NCBI RefSeq assembly: GCF_015207505.1
Contig: NZ_JADEWT010000048.1
Location: 1-45,716, forward strand
DNA: 45,716 bases
DNA from: Tychonema sp. LEGE 06208
Lineage (GTDB): Bacteria > Cyanobacteriota > Cyanobacteriia > Cyanobacteriales > Microcoleaceae
Direction of reading: 5' to 3'
The translations under genes were made by a program, and so were the position numbers. The notes under the pieces were generated by a model, which saw nothing but the letters and a program-made list of their open reading frames with translations, was not told the DNA's origin and searched no databases. Below are positions 1 to 8,935 of the stretch, piece after piece (position 1 is the stretch's first letter; the number at the start of each line of letters is the position of its first letter).

Positions 1-154
1 CGCATTGTTTGTACAGGTCTACTAACTTAATTCCTTGGTTGTCTATCCAATGTCTAAGAGTTTTGTTTCTGACAAATTGAGCCGTCCGAATCATGTCGTC
101 GATGATTCGATATTGCTCTGCTTTGCCCTTCAACTTAAACTCTAAAACTATCAT
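1..154 (-). CDS. tnpB: TnpB-like RNA-guided nuclease of an IS200/IS605-type element, N-terminal fragment cut by window edge
   Basis: Reading the minus strand from the ATG at 154 gives about 51 residues beginning MIVLEFKLKGK, followed by AQFVRNKTLRHW. This is the typical N-terminus of cyanobacterial TnpB (OrfB of IS200/IS605 or IS1341 elements): a short beta strand, then the helix with a Q-x-x-RNK pattern. The frame stays open to base 1, so the catalytic DED residues and zinc finger would lie outside the window. No TnpA transposase is visible upstream of the start. TnpB proteins are RNA-guided DNA endonucleases that help keep the element in place; here only the start is seen, so integrity cannot be judged. 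The call rests on recognising the N-terminal pattern. Confidence 0.72.
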   Translation of the reverse strand, partial: MIVLEFKLKGKAEQYRIIDDMIRTAQFVRNKTLRHWIDNQGIKLVDLYKQC

Positions 155-225
155 TGGAATAGTTTATCACTTTTGCTAAAACTTTTACTTATAAGTCTGT
201 ATATTTAACAAGTCTTCACACTTCT

Positions 226-262
226 GGTAATTAAAGCCGTCCTATAAGGACGGGGCTTTAGA
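226..262. repeat. Hairpin upstream of tnpB, possible IS200/IS605 end
   Basis: An imperfect palindrome with arms AAAGCCGTCCT and AGGACGGGGCTTT lies 70-110 bases upstream of the tnpB start. IS200/IS605 elements end in such subterminal hairpins, which the single-strand transposase recognises. A similar TAAAG-hairpin module occurs at 13590-13612. Assignment as the element end is inference; the other end is outside the window. Confidence 0.35.
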
Positions 263-490
263 CCCAATTTTTTGGTAAAATTATGTGCGGTCAAACATGG
301 ACACTCGATCGGGCTAAAGCCACGCTCGATTATTGCTTCTACGAATCGACTTGCTGATGCACCCATTACTTCAACTAGACAGTTTTTGACTGACCCCGAC
401 CAAAAACGGGTGGCGTGCCGCCTACTCCGATCGCGGCGATCGCCAATTTTGAAAAGAACGTTCCTGCTAGGGTGATTCATCTCCTGCAAG

Positions 491-636
491 TAAATCGAAA
501 ATCGAAAATCGAAAACTTGTACAGCGAAGCCGAAGTATCGAAAACTTGTACGGCGACTCGTGCCCTGGGACTTGTGTCCAGCGAAGCCGAAGTAAGCCGC
601 AGCAAGCGGAAAAATCTAAAATCTAAAATCGACTGA
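491..636. repeat. STRR cluster (AAATCGA / AAATCTA heptamers) with two copies of a 14-bp repeat
   Basis: Heptamers of the AAATCGA type (491-515) and AAATCTA type (611-629) flank two copies of AGCGAAGCCGAAGT (523-536 and 580-593). The cluster ends in TAAAATCGACTGA (624-636), a tail that recurs at 6913-6925 and 34706-34718. The stretch from about 640 to 912 upstream of hmpF holds no ORF I can support. Confidence 0.7.
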
Positions 637-914
637 CTTTTTTCGGCTTTGGGCTGTGAGAGTCGCTGCGGTTTTGCTAGTCTTGAATCAAGTGGCATTG
701 AGACTGCTCTGCCATTCTTCCAGAAAGCGGGCGGTGGCAAGGTTTTCGAGACGCTCTCCGTTGGGGGAGTGTTGTGGGTGATTGCTGTGCGCGATCGGGG
801 AAAGGATGCTATCCCCGGATTGGGAAAACGACACCAAAGACTACTTAGTATTTTCGGTCTTTAAGTAGCTTAAAGTATGTTTGGATAGGTTTTAGGAAGC
901 AGAGGACTATTAGT

Positions 915-2660
915 GTGCTGTATCTAGCAGAAGTACAAAAACAGAGAAGCGGCTTTGGTCTCGGTGGCGGTAAGGCTGAACTGAAACTGCTAGCTTGTCA
1001 GCGGGGCGAACACAATTGGAGTGCCGTACCGGGGGATGATGCGATTCCAGTTGAGGAAGCTAATAAGTTTAACGACGGCACGCTGGTGCTGGTTGAGTTG
1101 AGCGCTAACAAGCAAGTACAGCGGATTCAGGAGGCTGCCCGCCAGTTGGTGAGCATTCTGCAAAATTTCTCGCGCTTGCAGGACAAGTTTAAGGATAAGG
1201 AAGAGGAAATTGAACAGTGGAAGGCTTCTCTGACGTTTTCGAGTCAGGAGCTCAATCGCCGGGAAATGGAAATGCAAGCCCGCGAAGAGCAGTTGGCTCA
1301 AATGGAGGAGGAGTTGGAGCGGCTGGAGGCTCAGCGCTCGGAAATTGAAAATACTCGCGATGAGGCTAACCGATTGCGGGATGAGGTCGATCGCAGCCGG
1401 GTGGAAATTGAGACGGCTTGGGAACAGTTACGGGGCGAACAGCAGCAGGTGGCTCAGCAGCAGTCTCAGATTCCGCAGGGGGCTGCGATCGACGAGCAGC
1501 AGGCACTGAGGATTCAGGAGTTGATGAACAAGCTGGGAGGTGCAATTTCTGCCGCTCAAGGGGTTCGGGAACAATTGAATCAGTCTTTTGGTGTTGTGGG
1601 GGCTCAGCAAGCAATTTTGGATTTGCACTGGCAGCAGTTGGAGCAAAAACGGGCCAATGCTCAGCAGCAGCAGGAAGAGGTCGAACGACAGCTTCAAAGC
1701 CTGCAAAGCCGCTGGCTGGAGTGGTATCAATCTCAAGATGTTTTGGGACAAGCTCGGGCGGATCTTAAGGGGCATCAAAGTACGCTCAGCGCTAAGCAGG
1801 ATCAGGTTGAGTCGATGTATTTGCAGGTGCGGGCTGTTGAGGATATGTACGAGCAATTTTCTCGGTTCGCATCTGCTGCGGGTGCTGGGGGTATGGAGCA
1901 GGCAGTAGATGTGTCTGCTCTGGAGCAGATGCCGGTTGATGAGTTGCAGGGGCTGGTGCAACACTTGCAAGAGGATTTGGAAAAGGTGTTCCGCTTTGTT
2001 AACGATCAAGAGGAGGAGTTGACTCTCCAACGGGAGACTATTGAGGAGCTGCAAGGGAAAATTCAAGCGGCTTCGGAGTACGATCGCATGGCTTTGGAAA
2101 ATGAAATGGCCGATGAGCTCGAAAGTTATCAGATGTTGAACGAAACTCTGGTGGGACAGCGGCTCCGCTTGCAGGAACGGGAGGATGTTTTGAAGCAGCA
2201 TCAGGGGGTGCTGTGGCGAAGATTGGGTACTGCTAATGCTCCAAAACAAGATCCTGCTGATATTGATTGGGAGCCGATGGTTGCAAAGCTCAATTCTGTG
2301 CGCCAGCAGCAAAGCCAAGAACTGCAAAGGCTGGAAAATGAAATTAAGCAGGTGCGGGAACTCATATCTCAAATTGAGGAAAATGTCAACATCCAAAATG
2401 TAGAAAGTGAGTCGAAACGTTACGAACTCAAGCAGTTAGAGCAGAATTTGTTCAACCAAAAAGCTGCTGTGGCGGAACTCTGGGGCCGGGTGAATGTTTA
2501 TCAAGAAATGTTGCAACCGGTGCAGGACAATTTGAGCGGGCTGCGCCTGAAGCTGGAAGCGGCGGGGGCGGAACTCGATCGCGTGCAGCAGACTGGGGAG
2601 GAGCAAGATCGGGTAGTTTCGGATCTGCGACAAGTTTTTTCGGGCTTGATGACTGCTTAA
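915..2660 (+). CDS. hmpF: Pilus motility taxis protein HmpF
   Basis: This 581-residue protein starts MLYLAEVQ and runs through GGGKAELKLLACQR, the conserved N-terminal head of HmpF. The rest is almost all predicted coiled coil, rich in Q, E, R and L heptads, broken by short linkers near residues 295-320. HmpF is a filamentous-cyanobacterial protein that localises to cell poles and is needed for type IV pilus-driven gliding of hormogonia and for surface piliation. The start is a GTG at 915. There is no strong Shine-Dalgarno site; an AGGAAGCAGAGG stretch lies about 10-20 bases upstream. The gene stands alone and converges on tilS with a few bases of overlap at the stops. Family recognition is strong; the role here is taken from studied relatives. 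Confidence 0.9.
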   Translation: MLYLAEVQKQRSGFGLGGGKAELKLLACQRGEHNWSAVPGDDAIPVEEANKFNDGTLVLVELSANKQVQRIQEAARQLVSILQNFSRLQDKFKDKEEEIEQWKASLTFSSQELNRREMEMQAREEQLAQMEEELERLEAQRSEIENTRDEANRLRDEVDRSRVEIETAWEQLRGEQQQVAQQQSQIPQGAAIDEQQALRIQELMNKLGGAISAAQGVREQLNQSFGVVGAQQAILDLHWQQLEQKRANAQQQQEEVERQLQSLQSRWLEWYQSQDVLGQARADLKGHQSTLSAKQDQVESMYLQVRAVEDMYEQFSRFASAAGAGGMEQAVDVSALEQMPVDELQGLVQHLQEDLEKVFRFVNDQEEELTLQRETIEELQGKIQAASEYDRMALENEMADELESYQMLNETLVGQRLRLQEREDVLKQHQGVLWRRLGTANAPKQDPADIDWEPMVAKLNSVRQQQSQELQRLENEIKQVRELISQIEENVNIQNVESESKRYELKQLEQNLFNQKAAVAELWGRVNVYQEMLQPVQDNLSGLRLKLEAAGAELDRVQQTGEEQDRVVSDLRQVFSGLMTA

Positions 2661-3742
2661 AATTTAAGATCTAAAATTATCCAAGGTTTTTCAACTCGGG
2701 CGATCGCTCCTCCTGGAAATGGATCGGTTTGCGATCGGTTGGGCGCTGCGATTAAGCTGGTGAGTTTTTCTACGCTCTCAAAGCTGGGCGCTGAGGGTAA
2801 TATTTGTTGCAGTAGCTGTCGCATAGCCCGTCGCTGCAACGCTAGGGGTGCTTCTCGCAAAATCGGGCGATTTAAGTTGACGGGCAGTTGAAATTTCACC
2901 TGCTCGCTGTCTGCAATGGGACAGATTGCTCGCTGTAGCAAGTCGCTGGCTGCAAGTTCGAGATATTCGACGTCGGCGCGGAGGAGTTCGGCTGTTTGGG
3001 CGATCGCCTGTTGGGCTTTTGGATTGAAATGAGTTTCTAAATAAGGCAATAATTCCGATCGAATGCGGTTGCGGGCATATTTTAAGTCTTGATTTGTGGA
3101 ATCTTCCCAAATTGGTAGTTTTTGCTCTTGACAAAATTGACCGGTTTGCGATCGGGTGATTTCGAGCAAGGGACGAACCAATCTAAAATCGGCCGATATT
3201 TGGGAGTTGGGATTTTCCTCGGAATTCTCCAATCCAAAATCTAAAATCGGCGATCGAAAATCGCACAGGGGGCGCGTCCAGGTGAGGGCAGAAAGTCCGT
3301 CGGCACCGCTACCGCGAATCAGGTTGTAGAGGAGTGTTTCGGCGCGATCGCTGGCTGTGTGGCCTGTGACAATGTAGGGGTAGTTGTGGGCGATCGCAAT
3401 TTCGGTTAAAGCTTGATACCGCCACTGTCTTGCGGCCGCTTCGGTTTTGGGGACTAACAAGGCGGTTTGCAAATAATAGGATATGCCCCAATTTTTCGCT
3501 AAATTTTCTACATGACTTGCATTTAATTGAGAATCAGAACGCCAGCGGTGATCGCAGTGGGCGATCGCTAAATCCCAACCCCATTTTGGCTGCAAATCCA
3601 CCAGTAATTTGAGCGAACACAGAGAATCTTGGCCGCCGGATACTGCTACCAACAATCGCTGATTTGAGGGCAATATTTGTCGCAGCAGCAGCGTCCGGTG
3701 CAGTTGAGCGTGGAGGTGCGTCCAATTGGAAGATTGAGCCAT
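2657..3742 (-). CDS. tilS: tRNA(Ile)-lysidine synthase
   Basis: TilS ligates lysine to C34 of the CAU-anticodon isoleucine tRNA, changing its decoding from AUG to AUA; it is an essential cytosolic enzyme. The N-type ATP pyrophosphatase P-loop SGGQDS is at residues 35-40, followed by AHCDHRWR at 61-68 and GHTASDRAET at 127-136. RPLLEITRSQ near 190 begins the conserved second half. The length of 361 residues is above the usual cyanobacterial 320-340, explained by an apparent insert at about residues 162-186 encoded by STRR-like DNA (see findings). The C-terminal region (about 265-361) is compatible with the TilS substrate-binding domain. The ATG at 3742 is the most upstream good start. The 3' end overlaps the hmpF stop. 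Confidence 0.93.
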   Translation of the reverse strand: MAQSSNWTHLHAQLHRTLLLRQILPSNQRLLVAVSGGQDSLCSLKLLVDLQPKWGWDLAIAHCDHRWRSDSQLNASHVENLAKNWGISYYLQTALLVPKTEAAARQWRYQALTEIAIAHNYPYIVTGHTASDRAETLLYNLIRGSGADGLSALTWTRPLCDFRSPILDFGLENSEENPNSQISADFRLVRPLLEITRSQTGQFCQEQKLPIWEDSTNQDLKYARNRIRSELLPYLETHFNPKAQQAIAQTAELLRADVEYLELAASDLLQRAICPIADSEQVKFQLPVNLNRPILREAPLALQRRAMRQLLQQILPSAPSFESVEKLTSLIAAPNRSQTDPFPGGAIARVEKPWIILDLKF

Positions 3743-3792
3743 GAGAGCAGTTTTTCATGCAGTAAGTCATTGGGCATTGGCCCGCGCAGGGC

Positions 3793-4035
3793 ATTAGTCA
3801 TTAGTCATTAGTCATTAGTCATTGGTTATTGGTTATTGGTTATTGGTTATTGGTTATTGGTTATTGGTTATTGGTTATTGGTTACTTGCTACGAATTCCC
3901 AATTTCCACTTCTCAATTCCCAATAACAACTAACAAATAACAGTCAACAGTCAACAGTCAATAGTCAACAGTCAATAGTCAACAGTCAACAGTCAACAGT
4001 CATTAGTCAACAGTCAACAGTCATTAGTCATTGGT
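3793..4035. repeat. STRR arrays (TTAGTCA, TTGGTTA, CAACAGT heptamers)
   Basis: Two heptamer arrays lie upstream of tilS. The first (about 3793-3883) runs from TTAGTCA units into at least ten TTGGTTA units. The second (about 3930-4035) mixes CAACAGT and CAATAGT units. Copies are near perfect with a 7-bp period. The remainder to 4387 holds purine-rich AAGGAAG units (about 4084-4103), a MITE-end remnant (4232-4259) and no supported gene. Confidence 0.9.
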
Positions 4036-4231
4036 GCTGTCCTCCCCGAGCTTTCCGTCCAATGTCCAATGTCCGAAGAGAAATGGAAGAAGGAAGAAGG
4101 AAGTTCAGCGTACTCGCAGTCTAGCCTGCAAGCTATGGTAGTGCTGTCCACGAAGAGCGGTTAGACAAAACTCGCTCATCGCCGACACTAAGCCCGTGCT
4201 ATATCGCGACAGCTTGCAAAGCGAAAAAAAA

Positions 4232-4259
4232 GCTTTTTGCAAAAATATGAGATGCTCCT
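4232..4259. repeat. Remnant end of the 124-bp MITE family
   Basis: GCTTTTTGC followed by ATATGAGATGCTCC closely matches the right end of the intact MITE at 8252-8375. No matching left end or target duplication is seen within 200 bases, so this looks like a decayed or solo end. Confidence 0.45.
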
Positions 4260-4387
4260 AACAAATGGGTGTTGAGGGAATTGGGAATTGGGCGGAGCGA
4301 AGCGGAGGGATTGGGAATTGGTAATAGGGCAATTTCCCTTTTTTTCACTCACAATTGCCACTTTCCCATTCTCTAAATTTCTGCTTT

Positions 4388-4813
4388 TTAGCTCCACATT
4401 CCTCTACTTTGAGGGTTGCTGTCTGGATACCCAGACAAAGGATAATTGTCACTTATTTGTGTTGAATCGGCTACAGTTGGTTCATCATTAGTATCAGTTG
4501 GGAATGAGCTATTTTGGTCGTAGGTCTGCGCGGTGTCTGATGTTTCTGGGGAGGCTGGAAGGGCTTTTTGTTCTGTTACCTCAGATTCTATCGGGTAAAA
4601 CTCCAGACGCATCCTAAGTTTGCCTTTTGTCCAGTTTTTTCCGGCACTTAAAACTTCGCAATCCATGCCGTCTGAAAACAAGTGTTGTTCTAGCAATTTT
4701 GACTGCATAATGGTCATAAATTCGCTAACTTTGAATGTACACTGATACATTAAAGCGCTGGCAGGAGCAGACAAAACATCGTCTTCTTTGAGAAATATTT
4801 GTGATTCGTCCAT
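4388..4813 (-). CDS. KGK domain-containing protein
   Basis: The product of 141 residues begins MDESQIFLKEDDVLS. It has the conserved core EFMTIMQSKL near residues 30-40 and the family signature KGKLRMRLEFYP near 65-77. KGK proteins are small cyanobacterial proteins of unknown function, often in several copies per genome. The C-terminal third is a low-complexity tail rich in S, T, D and P. I start it at 4813 because AGGACA lies about 8 bases upstream; the longer frame to 4936 adds residues encoded by purine-rich repeat DNA and is unlikely to be translated. It is a monocistronic unit. Confidence is good for the family; no function is claimed. Confidence 0.75.
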   Translation of the reverse strand: MDESQIFLKEDDVLSAPASALMYQCTFKVSEFMTIMQSKLLEQHLFSDGMDCEVLSAGKNWTKGKLRMRLEFYPIESEVTEQKALPASPETSDTAQTYDQNSSFPTDTNDEPTVADSTQISDNYPLSGYPDSNPQSRGMWS

Positions 4814-5237
4814 ATCAATTGTCCTGTTAATGAAGGAAGACGGAAAAGGGAAGAGAACCCTTCGGCTACGCGAGCGGGTAAAAAGAAGGAAAAGGGAAGA
4901 AAGTTTTTGATTCTCGATGCTTTTATAAGCTGGCATTGCATTGATGTCAAGTTTACCTCAAACGCAGTACCGGTCTGCTGTTTTACGATCGGGCTCCGAG
5001 CCCCCCAAATTCTTGCCCCCTACTCCCCCTTAAGAAGAGGGGGGGTGGAAGCGATGGAAGTCCCCTTTTAAAGGGGAATTTAGAAAGAGTCAGACTCGGA
5101 TGCAAACGAGAGATACAGAGGATTTTAGGCTGAGTTTGACACTAATATTGGGCGTTGCCACCTGAGAACCGGAGATGCTATTAATCCCTACGCTTGGATT
5201 TATGCTGTTTTTCTGTGGCTGATTGGTGGCTGGGAAA
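4814..5237. other. Intergenic region with short hairpins
   Basis: About 420 bases between the KGK gene and ccsA. It holds purine-rich repeats (about 4835-4905), a C-rich/G-rich inverted repeat around 5014-5046 (CCCCCTACTCCCCCTT against GAGGGGGGG) and a second one at about 5063-5081 (CCCCTTTTAAAGGGG). The hairpins could slow transcription at the 3' side of ccsA, but neither has a clear U-tract. No gene was recognised. Confidence 0.5.
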
Positions 5238-6296
5238 TTAGAAAAACCAACCGTAGGAATGTAAACCTTTGCCTAGCAGATTAACGCCTAAATAGCAAAT
5301 CCAAACTACTACAAAACCTGTGGCGGCTAAAATTGCTGGGCGTCTTCCCTGCCAGCCGCGAGTGATGCGGGCGTGCAGGTAGGCTGCAAATACTAACCAA
5401 GTAATTAGCGCCCAAGTTTCTTTCGGGTCCCAACTCCAGTACGATCCCCAAGCTTCGTTGGCCCAAACGGCACCGGCGATAATTCCAACTGTCAGCAAGG
5501 GGAATCCTAAACCGATGATGCGATAGCTAATGTTATCAAGGGTTTCTGCTAGATTCAAGCGCTGGGGCGAGAGAAGTTCTGCGGTTTGAGTTGGGGCGGT
5601 TGATGCGGTTTGAACGGTTGCTAGTTCTAGCACTGCGGTGGTGCTGTAACCGTTATTGCTGTTGAAAGCGGGTTCGCCAACAGGTTGTCGGCTGTCGTCG
5701 TCGGCTGGGGGTTGGGGGTTTTGCGGGCGTTGGAGGCGGTAGTTGCCGTTGCGGTTGCTGTTGGTGCCGAAGGAACTGCCGGTGAGTTCGATTTTTTGGC
5801 CGCGGGTGACGATTAAAAATGCGATCGCCAGCAATGCTCCTACCATTAAGGTGGCGTAACTGAGCATCATGACGCTAACGTGCATCATCAGCCAGTTGGA
5901 TTTGAGGGCTGGTACTAGGGGCTCTGCCGATTGCATGGTGTCGGGGAGAGTCAGGGCGGCAAAGGCGGTTATTGCCATTGCTACGGGGGTTGTCGCTACT
6001 CCTACTAGGCGGGAACGGCTCATGTTTTCGGCGACTAGATGGATGGCGGTGATGCCCCAAACTAGGAAAAATAGGGATTCGTAGAGGTTGCTGAGCGGGA
6101 AGTAGCCGGCTTCTATCCACCTAGAACCGAGTAAGGCGGCGATGGAGAGGTTGGCGACGGCCATTCCTGCGGTGCCTAGGGCGGCCAGGTAGGGAATGTT
6201 GGGGAAGGCTGCGCCTACCCAGTAGATGAGCATTGTTGCGAACAGGATGGCGAAGGAGATGTTGTCCAGCCAGTTCTGAAGTACGACCAGATCCAT
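5238..6296 (-). CDS. ccsA: Cytochrome c biogenesis protein CcsA (System II haem-handling WWD protein; also annotated as CcsB)
   Basis: This 352-residue polytopic protein belongs to the CcsA/ResC family, which carries haem across the thylakoid or plasma membrane and, with the Ccs1/ResB partner, attaches it to apocytochromes c. The tryptophan-rich WWD signature [11 protein letters not shown] is at residues 283-293, followed by TWALITW and a terminal GLHSYGWFF. Several membrane segments occupy residues 10-175 and 255-340. A poorly conserved hydrophilic loop (about 165-235, rich in N, P and T) is normal for cyanobacterial members. Histidines likely to bind haem are present (for example in MMHVSVMM and at YLHAR). 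The ATG at 6296 has a GGAG about 7 bases upstream. The Ccs1 partner gene is not in this window. Some databases call this protein CcsB. Confidence 0.92.
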   Translation of the reverse strand: MDLVVLQNWLDNISFAILFATMLIYWVGAAFPNIPYLAALGTAGMAVANLSIAALLGSRWIEAGYFPLSNLYESLFFLVWGITAIHLVAENMSRSRLVGVATTPVAMAITAFAALTLPDTMQSAEPLVPALKSNWLMMHVSVMMLSYATLMVGALLAIAFLIVTRGQKIELTGSSFGTNSNRNGNYRLQRPQNPQPPADDDSRQPVGEPAFNSNNGYSTTAVLELATVQTASTAPTQTAELLSPQRLNLAETLDNISYRIIGLGFPLLTVGIIAGAVWANEAWGSYWSWDPKETWALITWLVFAAYLHARITRGWQGRRPAILAATGFVVVWICYLGVNLLGKGLHSYGWFF

Positions 6297-7095
6297 ATTA
6301 TTTACTCCGGTAGTGTTTTTACTTATTTTTGCTAACTAGATCGATCGTACTGGGGTTCGGGAGTTTTGGGTTTGAGATTTTGAATTTTTGTGGCAATTAT
6401 GAGTTTTTGGGGGTGGTTGAGGTGCCTGGGGGCGATCGGGCGGACGCATCAAATAAGCTACTCTTGACCCACCAGACGAGTGTCACCCCGTCAAGTCGCG
6501 CTGGTTGATTCTGGCTGACGGCTTGAGGTTGGACGAGTTGAAAGTAAGGAAACACCGAATGCTGAGGGGCGAAATTAGATCGCCCGCTAACAAATTTATT
6601 CCTGGACGTAGAGGGGGCAGAAACAGGGTTTTTTCAGGAAAATGCTTCGTTTTCACCCAGAGATTAAGTAAAAAACCCGGTTTCTTTGTCGGGAGTGCGT
6701 CTAGGACTGAAAATATAGGATATTTTTTGATATTGGGCTATCTCGAATCGTTTAAAATTGATTTAGCAGATTACCCACTTGCTGTTTTTGCAACCAGCAA
6801 AAAAACGGAATCCCCCGAATCAAGTCGTGGATACTCCCCAAATTTTAGACAAAAGCTTAAGCTCCGGTGATTCATCTAGAAAAGTCAATTCTAAAATTGA
6901 AAATCTAAAATCTAAAATCGACTGATGGTTGGATAAGTTGCACAGGCTAGATGATATCATGTGCAGTCGATTAGTATAACAAAAATAGTTCGTAGTGCGG
7001 ACTTGCATACGCAATCCCGGAGCGGACTTGCATAGGCACTACGAACCAATCCGAGATCGGTCAATCGATCGCACACGATAGGAGATGTTGAGTTA
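6297..7095. other. Repeat-rich spacer, about 800 bases, no supported gene
   Basis: Contents: the palindrome AAACCCGGTTTCTT (6672-6685), AAATCTA heptamers ending in the shared TAAAATCGACTGA tail (6913-6925), and a composite repeat (about 6955-7085) that includes the GTTCGTAGTGC palindrome at 6988-7047. A 121-codon ORF at 6505-6870 is not supported by start-site or family evidence. Confidence 0.6.
6988..7047. repeat. GTTCGTAGTGC palindromic repeat, copy 1
   Basis: Arms GTTCGTAGTGC and GCACTACGAAC enclose two direct copies of CGGACTTGCATA. Related copies are at 8748-8862 and 20011-20070. It lies inside a larger repeat that is also present, without this insert, at about 13684-13760. It could fold into a long hairpin in the leader of the downstream DUF2887 gene. 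Confidence 0.75.
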
Positions 7096-8004
7096 ATGCG
7101 TCGAGATTCAATTTTTTATAAGTTATTTCAAGAAGCTCCGACGCTGTTGTTTGAGCTATTGGAAGAGTCACCATCAAATGCGGAACAATATCGATTTGAT
7201 TCGGTGGCGGTGAAGGAACCGAAGTTTGAAATTGATGGGGTGTTTTTGCCGCCGGATGCTGCACCGGGAGTTGTATATTTCTGTGAGGTGCAGTTTCAGC
7301 GGGATGAATTGCTTTATGAGAGATTGTTTGGTGAGTCGTTTTTGTATTTTTATCGCAACCGCCAGCGATTTACTGATTGGGAAGCGGTGGTAATTTATCC
7401 GAGTCGATCGACTGAACAATCCGAAACGCATCCCTATCGATCGCTCACCTGCAGCAATCAGGTACATCGGGTATATTTGGATGAGTTGGGTGCGATCGAA
7501 CAGTTGCCGCTGGGAGTGGCGCTGATGGCGTTGACGACTATCGACGAAGCGAGTACGCCGGAAGCTGCGCGATTGTTGCTGGCGCGATCGCAGCGGGAGG
7601 AATCGGAAGCGGCGAGTCGCGCCATAATAGAGATGCTGACGACAATACTGGTCTACAAGTTTACAAATTTGAACCGAAGGGAGGCAGAGGCGATGTTAGG
7701 GATTACGCTTGAGGAAACTCGGTTTTATCGGGAAGCTAAGGAAGAAGGCATTGAACAAGGCATTGAACAAGGCCGCGAACAAGGCATTGAACAAGGCCGC
7801 GAACAAGAAGGAAGAGCCTTGATTTTACGTCTGTTAAATCGCCGTCTGTTAAATCGGCGAGTTGGAACTTTGCCGGAATCTATTACCTCTAGAATTGCTG
7901 ATTTGTCGATCGAGCAAATTGAAACTCTAGCAGAGGAATTGTTAGATTTTCAGTCGATCGCAGATTTAGAGATTTGGCTGGAAAATTTGCCGCAGGAAGA
8001 CTGA
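7096..8004 (+). CDS. Rpn family protein (DUF2887 N-terminal, DUF4351 C-terminal)
   Basis: The 302-residue protein opens MRRDSIFYKLFQEAPTLLFEL and contains FEIDGVFLPP and VYFCEVQFQRDELLYERL at about residues 50-85. This matches the DUF2887 Rpn/YhgA-like family, which has a PD-(D/E)XK nuclease core: candidate residues are D in EIDG and E-x-Q in CEVQFQ. A regulatory region follows, then a charged repeat with several GIEQG or GREQG units (about 218-235), then a DUF4351 tail with LLNRRLLNRR and LSIEQIETLAEELLDF. Rpn proteins promote recA-independent recombination in E. coli and are expanded in Oscillatoriales; the role here is unknown. AGGAGATG precedes the ATG. The gene sits alone between repeat-rich spacers. 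A partial copy of its own codons follows the stop (8003-8030). Confidence 0.82.
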   Translation: MRRDSIFYKLFQEAPTLLFELLEESPSNAEQYRFDSVAVKEPKFEIDGVFLPPDAAPGVVYFCEVQFQRDELLYERLFGESFLYFYRNRQRFTDWEAVVIYPSRSTEQSETHPYRSLTCSNQVHRVYLDELGAIEQLPLGVALMALTTIDEASTPEAARLLLARSQREESEAASRAIIEMLTTILVYKFTNLNRREAEAMLGITLEETRFYREAKEEGIEQGIEQGREQGIEQGREQEGRALILRLLNRRLLNRRVGTLPESITSRIADLSIEQIETLAEELLDFQSIADLEIWLENLPQED

Positions 8005-8251
8005 GGCGATGTGAGGGATTACACTTGAGGGGGCGATCGCGCCCTTTGCGCGCACAAACACATCAAACGCACTCCCCCTCTGCTTCCTGGGTTCTGGGGC
8101 CTATGAAAGTGCATCCGCCGTTGCTGGGAGGATGTTAAGGGTGCGATCGGGGATGATTCCGGCGGATTTGAAGCGGATTGATGATGGAAGATGTTTTGGG
8201 CGATCGTACCCACAGACTGATGTTAAATTTTTCTGTATGGCTAGTCTAAAT

Positions 8252-8375
8252 GGGAGCATCTCACTTTTGCAGCCAAGCTAGAAATTGGAGGTAGGAGGCA
8301 GGAGACAGGAGACAGGAGGAAAGAGGAAGAAAGAAGGAGTCAAAAGAAGTCTTTTTACAAATATGAGATGCTCCC
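8252..8375 (+). mobile_element. 124-bp MITE, copy A, with 8-bp target duplication
   Basis: The element begins GGGAGCATCTCA and ends TGAGATGCTCCC: 12-bp perfect terminal inverted repeats, about 16 of 18 if extended. It is flanked on both sides by GTCTAAAT (8244-8251 and 8376-8383), a perfect 8-bp target-site duplication. The interior has no ORF and is strongly purine-rich on this strand (about 8281-8340, repeated GGAGG and GGAGACA units). It is identical in reverse complement to the copy at 20900-21023. The autonomous transposon that would mobilise it is not in this window. Confidence 0.95.
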
Positions 8376-8747
8376 GTCTAAATCAATGGCGTAATTCTTT
8401 TAGGAGAAATCCCCCCTTGGAATTTTATTCATGACTACAATCACCAAATCCGATTAGCAATGCTGAAGATTCAACCCCCCTCAATTTTCTCCATCCTTTA
8501 CATAAAAGCACTACCAAAATAGCCTGTACAATGACCTAACATTAACAGTCCAGCACGCAATCGCCCGCCAAGAAACCCGGTTTCTTTGCATGACTGGGGA
8601 CTGCAGCGGAGGATTTTAGTCCATTAAACCCGGTTTATGACAACCGCTGCACAAGTCCTAATTAAGTTATAAAAATAATCAACGATCTTGCCTCCCGCCG
8701 TTGCTGTTTAATATCATATCCGCACGACGAACTGCACGCGCAAGCAG

Positions 8748-8862
8748 GTTCGTAGTGCGGACTTAACTCTGCTTTCCGCCAGCAGAAAATGGACACTATA
8801 AACCAGATTCGTAGTGCGGACTTAAGTCCGCTTTCCGCCAGCAGAAAATTGACACTACAAAC
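8748..8862. repeat. GTTCGTAGTGC repeat, two tandem copies
   Basis: Two copies of a 59-bp unit (from 8749 and from 8808), each with TTCGTAGTGCGGACTTAA, CTGCTTTCCGCCAGCAGAAAA or its variant, and a closing GACACTA. Each unit can fold because TTCGTAGTG pairs with the closing CACTA. They belong to the family at 6988-7047 and 20011-20070. Confidence 0.8.
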
Positions 8863-8935
8863 TTTGTTTGTTATGACAATCGAACCGACAGGATATAAAG
8901 AGTTTTCATGGCGGATTTGTTCAATGATTTAAGAG

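Larger units (their letters stand above)
8005..8935. other. Repeat-rich spacer, about 930 bases
   Basis: It holds a 28-bp degenerate copy of DUF2887-gene codons (8003-8030), an intact MITE (8252-8375), AAACCCGGTTT palindromes (about 8574-8587 and 8626-8637), and two tandem copies of a 59-bp unit with TTCGTAGTGCGGACTTAA (8749 and 8808). No gene is supported. Confidence 0.6.

Noticed and set aside
205..489. 94-codon minus-strand ORF upstream of tnpB
   Set aside because: It runs through the hairpin at 226-262 and has no ribosome site or recognisable family; it may be part of IS remnant DNA.
1428..2396. 322-codon antisense ORF inside hmpF
   Set aside because: Leucine-rich shadow of the coiled-coil codons of hmpF; no independent support.
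6505..6870. 121-codon ORF in the ccsA-DUF2887 spacer
   Set aside because: Starts at TTG without a Shine-Dalgarno site and includes an AAACCCGGTTTCTT palindrome as codons.
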